Part shown: positions 34,870 to 40,059 of the stretch, piece by piece
Layout: every line of letters begins with the position of its first letter
How positions within the stretch are numbered: position 1 is the stretch's first letter
Assembly (NCBI GenBank): GCA_963807235.1
Contig: CAWEBF010000030.1
Span: 1 to 40,059, forward strand
Reading direction: 5' to 3'
Origin: CAWEBF01 sp963807235
Lineage (GTDB): Bacteria; Acidobacteriota; Vicinamibacteria; Vicinamibacterales; UBA2999
DNA length: 40,059 bases
The notes under the pieces: generated by a model
Told to the model about the DNA's origin: nothing
Databases searched by the model: none
The model's input: the letters and a program-made list of their open reading frames with translations, nothing else
Position numbers and translations under genes: made by a program

Positions 34870-36018
34870 ATGAACATCGGGATCATTTGTTACGCCTCCG
34901 TGGGAGGCAGCGGCATCGTGGCCACCGAGCTCGGCAAGGCGTTGGCGTCGCGCGGACACCGCGTCCACGTGATCAGCACGGAGACGCCGTTCCGGTTCGG
35001 CGACTACCAGGCCGGCCTGACCTTTCACCAGGTGGCGGCGCCGTCCTACCCGCTCTTTCGCGAACCTCAGTACCTGCTGTCGATCGCGAACAAGGTCGTG
35101 GAGGTTGCGCGCGCGTTCCACCTGGACGTGGTCCACGCGCACTACGCCGTGCCTCACGCCACGGCCGCCTTCCTGGCCAAGCAGGTGCTGGCGGCGGCCG
35201 GTCCGGAGCGGGCGCCCAGTGTGGTGACGACACTCCACGGCACGGACATCACCCTGGTCGGCAACGACCCGTCGTACTCGGAGATCGTGGCCTTCTCGAT
35301 CGAACAGTCCGACCTTGTCACCGCGGTGTCGAAGAGCCTGCGCGACTCGACCTACGCCGAGCTGGCCGTCAGCCGGGAGATCGAGGTCATCCCCAACTTT
35401 CTCGACTGCGCGGTCCATTGTCGCCAGGAGCTGCCCGACCTCAGGAAGCGCCTCACCGATGGCGACCCGAACGCGAAGATCCTCGTGCACGTCTCGAACT
35501 TCAGGCCGGTCAAGCGCATCGACTACGTGATGGCGATCTTCGACCGCGTCAGGCGCCAGCTGCCCGCGCGGCTCCTCCTGGTCGGCGATGGGCCCGACCT
35601 CCCGCTTGCGCTGCGCACGGCCCGGGAACTGGGCATCTCGAATCTGCTCCACGCCGTCGGCGCGCAGGAGGAGGTGCAGCCGCTCCTGTCGGTGAGCGAC
35701 GTTTTCCTGCTGCCGTCCAAGGAAGAAAGCTTCGGCCTTGCGGCGCTCGAGGCCATGGCCTGCGGCGTGCCTGTCGTGGGAGCCCGGGTGGGCGGTGTGC
35801 CCGAGGTCATCGAGCACGGCGTGAGCGGCTTCCTGCACGACGCCGATGCCGTGGACGAGATGGCCGCCAGCGTGATGCGGCTGCTGACAACGCCTGGGCT
35901 GCATCGCACGATGGCCGACGCGGCAACCCGCCGCGTGCGCGATCACTTCGGCGCCGACCGCGTGGTGCCGATGTATGAGGCCGCTTACGAGCGGCTGCTG
36001 ACCGCGACCGCTCGTTAG
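34870..36018 (+). CDS. bshA: N-acetyl-alpha-D-glucosaminyl L-malate synthase BshA
   Basis: Glycosyltransferase of the GT4 type, 382 aa, that makes GlcNAc-malate from UDP-GlcNAc and L-malate, the first bacillithiol step. Seen: NIGIICYASVGGSGIVATEL, STETPFRF, VHAHYAVPHATAAFL, TLHGTDITLVGNDPSYSEIV, NFRPVKRIDYVMAIF, and the C-terminal nucleotide-sugar site ESFGLAALEAMACGVPVVGA. ATG 34870 follows bshB1 closely. bshC, the last enzyme, is not in the window. Intact. Confidence 0.95.
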   Translation: MNIGIICYASVGGSGIVATELGKALASRGHRVHVISTETPFRFGDYQAGLTFHQVAAPSYPLFREPQYLLSIANKVVEVARAFHLDVVHAHYAVPHATAAFLAKQVLAAAGPERAPSVVTTLHGTDITLVGNDPSYSEIVAFSIEQSDLVTAVSKSLRDSTYAELAVSREIEVIPNFLDCAVHCRQELPDLRKRLTDGDPNAKILVHVSNFRPVKRIDYVMAIFDRVRRQLPARLLLVGDGPDLPLALRTARELGISNLLHAVGAQEEVQPLLSVSDVFLLPSKEESFGLAALEAMACGVPVVGARVGGVPEVIEHGVSGFLHDADAVDEMAASVMRLLTTPGLHRTMADAATRRVRDHFGADRVVPMYEAAYERLLTATAR

Positions 36019-36027
36019 CGGCTCGGA

Positions 36028-36114
36028 TTCAGAGTTCAGAGTTCAGAATTCACAAGTCACAAAGCGGTCCGGAACTGCAGTTCTGCTGAATTCTGAATTC
36101 TGAATTCTGAATTG
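36028..36114. repeat. Composite heptamer element between convergent bshA and VOC genes
   Basis: Left array 36028-36062: TTCAGAG, TTCAGAG, TTCAGAA, TTCACAA, GTCACAA. Core 36063-36086 with the perfect 12-base palindrome GAACTGCAGTTC and the string CGGAACTGC, shared with the core at 30397-30405. Right array 36087-36114: TGAATTC three times, then TGAATTG, inverted relative to the left array. It starts 9 bases after the bshA TAG stop, and on the minus strand it is read into by the VOC gene, whose last residues (SIQNSEFRIQQN) are translated from it. Confidence 0.88.
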
Positions 36115-36670
36115 AGAGGTTCCTACTCGGATCTGCGAAGGGAACTAGCTTCTTGAAAGTCGCCACGACCCAGCGATAGCCGTCCGGGTCGGTGACGACG
36201 GCCGCGCGGTCGCCCCACGGCGTGTCCTCAGCGGCCCCGCAGCCGGCGCCTGCGTCGCGGGCACGCGCGAGGGCGCCCTCCACGTCGGTCACGTAGGTGT
36301 AGAGCGCCGCCGCGCCGCCGCCGGGAGCCGTTTCATCGCCTTTGCGGACCAGCATGACGACCACTTCGCCTTTCCGCATTTCGGCGTACCGGGGCTGACC
36401 ACCGGTGTCCTTCAGAACGATCGCCGGCACGAATCCGAGGGTCTGTTCGAGAAAACGCATCGAGGCGTGCACGTTGGCGACGGCCAGATACGGGCTCACG
36501 GCCTGCATGCCCGGCGCGACGCCGCTGCCGGCCTCGACCTTCGGCCGCCGTGTCCGTTCGGGCTCCGTGGCACGCGGGCGGGCGGCCCGGCGCGCGGGCT
36601 TCCTCGTTGTCTTGCGCGCGCGGGCCGTCTGGCGCGCCGGCCTCTTGCTGGCCTTTCGCGCGGCTGTCAT
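36050..36670 (-). CDS. VOC-superfamily (glyoxalase-like) protein with Lys/Arg/Ala-rich tail
   Basis: 206 aa. N-terminal 50 residues are rich in Arg, Lys, Ala, Pro and Thr (ASKRPARQTARARKTTRKPA), like a histone-H1-type tail that could bind DNA. Residues about 57-180 are a VOC fold: VSPYLAVANVHASMRFLEQ, YAEMRKGEVVVMLVRKG, YTYVTDVEGALARARDAG, and WGDRAAVVTDPDGYRWVVAT. The last 20 residues are encoded by the heptamer element, so the natural stop may have been lost when the element arrived. Function unknown; many such proteins resemble PhnB/antibiotic-resistance folds without the same activity. Confidence 0.8.
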   Translation of the reverse strand: MTAARKASKRPARQTARARKTTRKPARRAARPRATEPERTRRPKVEAGSGVAPGMQAVSPYLAVANVHASMRFLEQTLGFVPAIVLKDTGGQPRYAEMRKGEVVVMLVRKGDETAPGGGAAALYTYVTDVEGALARARDAGAGCGAAEDTPWGDRAAVVTDPDGYRWVVATFKKLVPFADPSRNLSIQNSEFRIQQNCSSGPLCDL

Positions 36671-36717
36671 GCGGGGGGCGCCATGCGCGGCTCGTTCATG
36701 GCTGGACAGGATATCAA

Positions 36718-36764
36718 GCTAGCGAGGCTCCGCCCTCCGAGGGTTTAGGCTCCGCCTCGCTAGC
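36718..36764. repeat. Long inverted repeat GCTAGCGAGGC...GCCTCGCTAGC
   Basis: Perfect 11-base arms at 36718-36728 and 36754-36764, with a nested direct repeat GGCTCCGCC at 36726 and 36748. It is followed by a run of six T at 36771, so on the plus strand it looks like an intrinsic terminator, but no gene on the plus strand ends here. It may stop antisense transcription running out of the bsh side, or be an unrelated dispersed repeat. Confidence 0.55.
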
Positions 36765-36895
36765 GCAGTGTTTTTTGGCCCCAGCTTCGCGGGGCGTGGC
36801 AACGGAGAGGGCGATGGGCCCGTCCAAGTAGTGCGCTGCGGCGAGGCGCTTGCATCCTGTTTCCGTCGCGCGCCCGGGGGGCTCCGGATAGGGCG

Positions 36896-36958
36896 TAGAA
36901 TGTTCGCCCCTGACACGCGCGGGCTGCGAGACCCGACCCCAGATTACGAATCCGTAAT
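36896..36958 (+). promoter_or_regulatory. Candidate promoter and operator of the DUF1800/DUF1501 operon
   Basis: TAGAAT at 36896-36901 as -10 candidate and a perfect inverted repeat ATTACG-AATC-CGTAAT at 36943-36958 in the presumed leader, 35 bases before the ATG at 36993. No clear -35 is visible. The dyad fits a repressor-type site; the regulator is unknown. Confidence 0.4.
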
Positions 36959-36992
36959 GCGGGATCGAGGCCGGTTTTCTGGAGCGAGCGAG

Positions 36993-38450
36993 ATGGCACG
37001 AACCCAATTGCACCTCGAGCACCTGTTCCGCCGGGGAGGGTTTGGGGCAAGTCCGGGCGAGCTGGCGGCGCTGGGCAACATGTCGATGTCGCAGGGCATC
37101 TCGTACCTCTTGAACTACGAGGAACAGCCCGACGACGTGGACTCGAAGATCGGCCAGCCCAGCTACATCAACTTCGTGTCCCGCGGCGCCTCCGGGGCGA
37201 ACATCATCATCGAGGACGCGCGGCAGCGCTGGCTGTTCCGCATGATCCATTCACAGCGCCCGCTCCAGGAGAAGATGGCGCTCTTCTGGCACAACCATTT
37301 CGCCACCGCCTACAGCAAGATTGCCGGCACCTTCGGCGCCGTGCTGGCCACCAAGATGCTGGCGCTCAAGGAAGGCGACCTGCCGGGCCCTCGCGGTCAG
37401 CTCGAGACCTTCCGCGCCCACGCGCTCGGCAGCTTCCGCGATCTGCTGATCGAGATGGCCAAGGATCCGGCCATGCTGGTCTGGCTGGACGGCCGCCTGA
37501 ACACGCGGCAGCGTCCGCAGGAGAACTTCGGCCGCGAGATCATGGAGCTCTTCACGTTCGGGATCGGCAACTACACCGAGGAAGACGTGTATGCCGCGGC
37601 CCGCGTGTTCACCGGCTGGAACCTGCGGCTCGTGAATCGTGGCGCCGACGCTGCCCAGAACTACTACGAGTTCGTCTACCTCCCCAACAACCACGACACC
37701 ACCGAGAAGAACTTTACGTTTGCGATCTATCCCAATGGGTCGCGGACGATTCCGTCGCGTTCGGCGGCTGAAGGGATGCAGGACGGCGTGGACTTCATCA
37801 CGGCGCTGGCCACGCATCCGGCGACGGCCGCGCGGCTGGCGCGCAAACTGTGGCACTACTTCGTCACCGACGCCTTCGATCCCGATCCCGACTTCGTGCG
37901 CGGCGCGTCCAACGTCTACCTGTCGAACGAGACGCGGATGGAGCCGGTGATCCGTTACGTGATGCAGTCCCGCTGGTTCCAGAACCCGGGCAACTGGTTC
38001 TCCCGCTACTCGTGGCCGGTGGAGTTCGCCGTCCGCGCGGTGAAGGAAGTGGGCTACGGCGGTTTCAGAGTGGACGACATGCGGGCGCCGCTTGCCGCGA
38101 TGGGGCAGGTGCTCTTCGAGCCGCCCGACGTGAACGGCTGGGAGCTGGGCCAGGGGTGGTTCTCCACGGGCGCGATGCTGGCCCGCATGAACTTCGCGTC
38201 GCAGATCTCGGCAAACCAGAGGGGCCCGCTCGCCACAGCCGCGACGAGCGCCAGAGAGTCACCCGAGAAGATGGTCGAGTTCTTCCTGGATCGGCTGTCG
38301 CCGTCGCCCTACGACGACGCTCCGCTCGGGGAGCTGCATGCCTACCTGCGCGCCGGCGGCGCCTGGACCGGGTCTGCCGCGCAGCTGAACACGAAGGTGG
38401 CCGGACTGTCGCGTCTGATCGTCGGGTCGGCCGAGTACCAGTTGGTCTAG
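36993..38450 (+). CDS. DUF1800 family protein
   Basis: 485 aa. Seen: LHLEHLFRRGGFGASPGELA, LLNYEEQPDDVD, WLFRMIHSQRPLQEKMALFW, FWHNHFATAYSK, PQENFGREIMELFTFGIG, YAAARVFTGWNLRL, KLWHYFVTDAFDPDPDF, and SPEKMVEFFLDRLS. These are the typical conserved strings of DUF1800, a large family of unknown function. I chose ATG 36993 with GGAGCGAG upstream, giving no signal peptide; in relatives DUF1800 proteins usually carry none or a weak one. It sits 16 bases upstream of the DUF1501 gene, with which it nearly always co-occurs. Confidence 0.92.
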   Translation: MARTQLHLEHLFRRGGFGASPGELAALGNMSMSQGISYLLNYEEQPDDVDSKIGQPSYINFVSRGASGANIIIEDARQRWLFRMIHSQRPLQEKMALFWHNHFATAYSKIAGTFGAVLATKMLALKEGDLPGPRGQLETFRAHALGSFRDLLIEMAKDPAMLVWLDGRLNTRQRPQENFGREIMELFTFGIGNYTEEDVYAAARVFTGWNLRLVNRGADAAQNYYEFVYLPNNHDTTEKNFTFAIYPNGSRTIPSRSAAEGMQDGVDFITALATHPATAARLARKLWHYFVTDAFDPDPDFVRGASNVYLSNETRMEPVIRYVMQSRWFQNPGNWFSRYSWPVEFAVRAVKEVGYGGFRVDDMRAPLAAMGQVLFEPPDVNGWELGQGWFSTGAMLARMNFASQISANQRGPLATAATSARESPEKMVEFFLDRLSPSPYDDAPLGELHAYLRAGGAWTGSAAQLNTKVAGLSRLIVGSAEYQLV

Positions 38451-38466
38451 AGGGACGGAGATCTCG

Positions 38467-39723
38467 ATGGCTATCTCACGACGCCAGTTCATCAGCGGCG
38501 GCGTTTCCGCCTTCACCATCAGCTTCGCGGCGCCGGCCTTCCTGTCCGATATCGCGCGTGCGCAGGGCGCGCGGGCTCGCAACCTGGTGGTGGTCTATCT
38601 GAGCGGCGGCAACGACTCGCTGAGCACTGTGGTGCCGTACCAGGACCCCTTCTACTACAGCCGCCGTCCATCGATCGCCGTGCCCGCGGGCCAGGTGCTG
38701 CAGATCGGGACCGATTCGAGCGGCAAGGCACTGGGCCTGCACCCGCGACTCGGTGGGCTGCGCGCCGTCTTCGATGCCGGACGCCTCGCCGTCATTCAGC
38801 GCACCGGCTATCCCAATTCCAGCCGGTCGCACTTCCAGGGGCTCGACATCTGGGGCACGGCCAGTCCCGCCTCGCCCGTCGGCGAAGGCTGGCTGGGGCG
38901 CTATCTCGAAACGGTGCCGGCCGATCCGCTGGCGGGGTGGAGCGCTACGCAGGAGTTGCCACGAGCACTGCAGTCGCGGGAGGCGAGCGTGCCCGCGATC
39001 CCCAACGCCGCCACCTATGCGTTCAACAGCCCCAACACGGGTGCGGAAGCCGCCAACGAACGCGCCTCCGCCACGCGCATCGCTTCGCATCTGCCTGGCG
39101 AGCGGCCCAACCTGGCCTTCGTGAACACGAGCGCGCAGGCAGCGTTCGCCACGCTGGACCGCGTGGGTTCGGTGATCAGCTACACGGGCACCGTGGCGTA
39201 TCCGAACAACGGGTTCGCGGCGGCGATGCGAACGGTGGCGGGCGCCATCGTTCGCAACGTGGGCACGCGCGTCTTCTGGGTGCAGACGGGCGGCTTCGAC
39301 ACGCACGCCCAGCAGGGCGCCGGCGGCGCCGGCGGCTACGGCAACCTGATGGGCAACTACGGCGACGGCGTGGCGGCCTTCTACAACGACCTGCGTAACC
39401 AGGGCGCGCTCAACGACACGCTGATCCTGCAGTTCTCCGAGTTCGGCCGCCGGATCTCCGAGAACGGCAGCCAGGGCACCGATCACGGCGCCGGCGCGAT
39501 CATGATGGCGCTGGGCGGCACCGTGCGCGGCGGCATCTACGGCACGGCCGCGTCGTTGGATCCGAACCCCGCGAATCCGACGCTCGAGAACAACGGCGGC
39601 GACGTGCGCCACGAGATCGACTTCCGCTCGGTGTACGCGCGCGTGCTGGACGGCTGGCTCGGCGCGAACTCCACGGCGATCCTCGGCGGGGATTTCCGAG
39701 CCGGGGCGCCAGCGATCGTGTAG
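38467..39723 (+). CDS. DUF1501 Tat-exported protein
   Basis: 418 aa with a Tat signal (ISRRQFISGGVSAFTISFAA, cleavage after ARAQ). Alkaline-phosphatase-like DUF1501 fold: NLVVVYLSGGNDSLSTVVPY, LHPRLGGLRAVFDAGRLAVI, SSRSHFQGLDIWGTA, VFWVQTGGFDTHAQQ, LILQFSEFGRRISENGSQGT, and DHGAGAIMMALGG. The Asp and His residues at GGND, GGFDTHA and TDHGAG are the probable metal ligands. Function is not established; links to surface polysaccharide, lipid or phospho-ester handling are guesses. The gene is complete and follows DUF1800. Confidence 0.93.
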   Translation: MAISRRQFISGGVSAFTISFAAPAFLSDIARAQGARARNLVVVYLSGGNDSLSTVVPYQDPFYYSRRPSIAVPAGQVLQIGTDSSGKALGLHPRLGGLRAVFDAGRLAVIQRTGYPNSSRSHFQGLDIWGTASPASPVGEGWLGRYLETVPADPLAGWSATQELPRALQSREASVPAIPNAATYAFNSPNTGAEAANERASATRIASHLPGERPNLAFVNTSAQAAFATLDRVGSVISYTGTVAYPNNGFAAAMRTVAGAIVRNVGTRVFWVQTGGFDTHAQQGAGGAGGYGNLMGNYGDGVAAFYNDLRNQGALNDTLILQFSEFGRRISENGSQGTDHGAGAIMMALGGTVRGGIYGTAASLDPNPANPTLENNGGDVRHEIDFRSVYARVLDGWLGANSTAILGGDFRAGAPAIV

Positions 39724-39735
39724 CGCGCCCGTCAA

Positions 39736-39808
39736 TTCAGAGTTCAGAATTCAGAATTCAGAATTCAGAAACTCCACTGTGGCAGAAGGTTCTCGCGAAC
39801 TTTCTGCC
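39736..39808. repeat. Heptamer array with adjacent strong hairpin between convergent genes
   Basis: TTCAGAG then four TTCAGAA units at 39736-39770, followed by a hairpin at 39781-39808: GGCAGAAGGTTC, loop TCGC, GAACTTTCTGCC, 12-bp stem with one G-T pair. No second array is visible. It fills the gap between the DUF1501 stop (39723) and the FtsX stop (39812), again a convergent pair. The hairpin could serve as a terminator in both directions. Confidence 0.8.
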
Positions 39809-39811
39809 GTT

Positions 39812-40059
39812 TCAGTCGTTGCGAAACGCCACCACCGGATCGACGCGTGCCGCGCGCCACGCCGGCACGGCCGCAGCCAGAGTAGCCGTCACGGCCAGGA
39901 CCAGCACCACGCCTCCGAACGTCACCGGGTCGATCGGCTGCACGCGAAGAGGAACGCCGAGATCGTTTTCGACACGGCGAGCGCCAGCACCAGTCCGACG
40001 AGCGTCCCGGCCGCGATCATCGTTGCCGCGCCGCGCAGCACCAGCCCGAGGACGCTCGA
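39812..40059 (-). CDS. FtsX-like permease, C-terminal end (MacB/ADOP type), partial, one frame break
   Basis: C-terminal segment of an ABC-transporter permease running off the window edge. Translation on the minus strand gives TMIAAGTLVGLVLALAVSKT, then FLFGVQPIDPVTFGGVVLVL, ending AARVDPVVAFRND. This end with RVDPVVAFRND is typical of the MacB/ADOP permeases that are very numerous in Acidobacteria. One base is missing near 39947 (FLFG-VQPID). The rest lies outside, so the partner and substrate are unknown. Confidence 0.85.
   Translation of the reverse strand, partial: ERPRAGAARRGNDDRGRDARRTGAGARRVENDLGVPLRVQPIDPVTFGGVVLVLAVTATLAAAVPAWRAARVDPVVAFRND

Larger units (their letters stand above)
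36671..36992. other. Gene-free divergent intergenic stretch with inverted repeats
   Basis: Between the VOC start and the DUF1800 start, about 320 bases. It holds a perfect 11-bp inverted repeat at 36718-36764, a TAGAAT -10-like box at 36896-36901 and the dyad ATTACG-AATC-CGTAAT at 36943-36958. The in-frame extension of the DUF1800 ORF up to 36768 has no recognisable signal or domain, so I treat it as untranslated. Confidence 0.6.

Noticed and set aside
36028..36114. CRISPR array
   Set aside because: Units are 7 bases with no spacers, so the direct-repeat/spacer pattern is absent; no cas genes are in the window.
36718..36780. Intrinsic terminator for a plus-strand gene
   Set aside because: Structure and T-run fit, but the nearest upstream plus-strand gene (bshA) ends 700 bases earlier and the VOC gene lies between on the other strand.

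Overview
The window looks like chromosome from a high-GC soil or sediment bacterium, most likely an Acidobacteriota member of the Vicinamibacteria type. This is inferred from gene content only: an OmpR-type winged-helix/TPR regulator, a MacB/ADOP-type FtsX permease, DUF1592/DUF1552 and DUF1800/DUF1501 export pairs, M61 and M16 peptidases, bacillithiol genes, and a BlaI/M56 pair. I see no tRNA, rRNA, CRISPR array, prophage or plasmid function.

Layout. 0-3 kb (minus): M23 peptidase, L,D-transpeptidase, and an acyl-CoA-dehydrogenase-fold monooxygenase. 3-5.2 kb (minus): BlaI-type repressor plus M56 membrane peptidase, with a clear TACAnnTGTA operator over the promoter. 5.2-10.1 kb: DUF3052, a c-type cytochrome, an Sfp-type phosphopantetheinyl transferase, ferrochelatase and a copper amine oxidase. 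10.1-10.8 kb: a REP-associated tyrosine transposase bracketed by inverted REPs. 10.8-16 kb (minus): overlapping ankyrin, DUF1592 cytochrome and DUF1552 Tat-protein genes. 16-20.7 kb (plus): esterase, two M61 peptidases and two tiny membrane proteins. 20.7-26.6 kb (minus): PEGA protein, then an overlapping run of M16, M16, DinB, CMD-fold protein and ArsS-like radical SAM. 26.6-30.4 kb (plus): purE, purK, regulator and a secreted protein. 30.4-32.9 kb (minus): penicillin acylase family. 32.9-36 kb (plus): FAD oxidoreductase, bshB1 and bshA. 36-40 kb: VOC protein, DUF1800/DUF1501 pair and the end of an FtsX permease.

Two things run through the whole window. First, there is a family of degenerate heptamer tandem arrays at gene boundaries. 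In the three most complete cases the arrays, with a palindromic core or hairpin, fill the gap between convergent genes; in others they lie over stop codons, start regions or inside coding sequence. Second, about 30 single-base frame breaks interrupt otherwise conserved genes, most densely at 18.9-22.9 kb, while 26.7-31.6 kb and 31.7-39.8 kb are almost clean. Most look like sequencing or assembly indels. Genes are therefore described over their reconstructed extent and each break is stated.

The most promising undescribed items are the heptamer elements between convergent genes, the BlaI operator/M56 module whose sensor region is a proline-rich linker plus coiled coil, and the ankyrin-DUF1592-DUF1552 operon.
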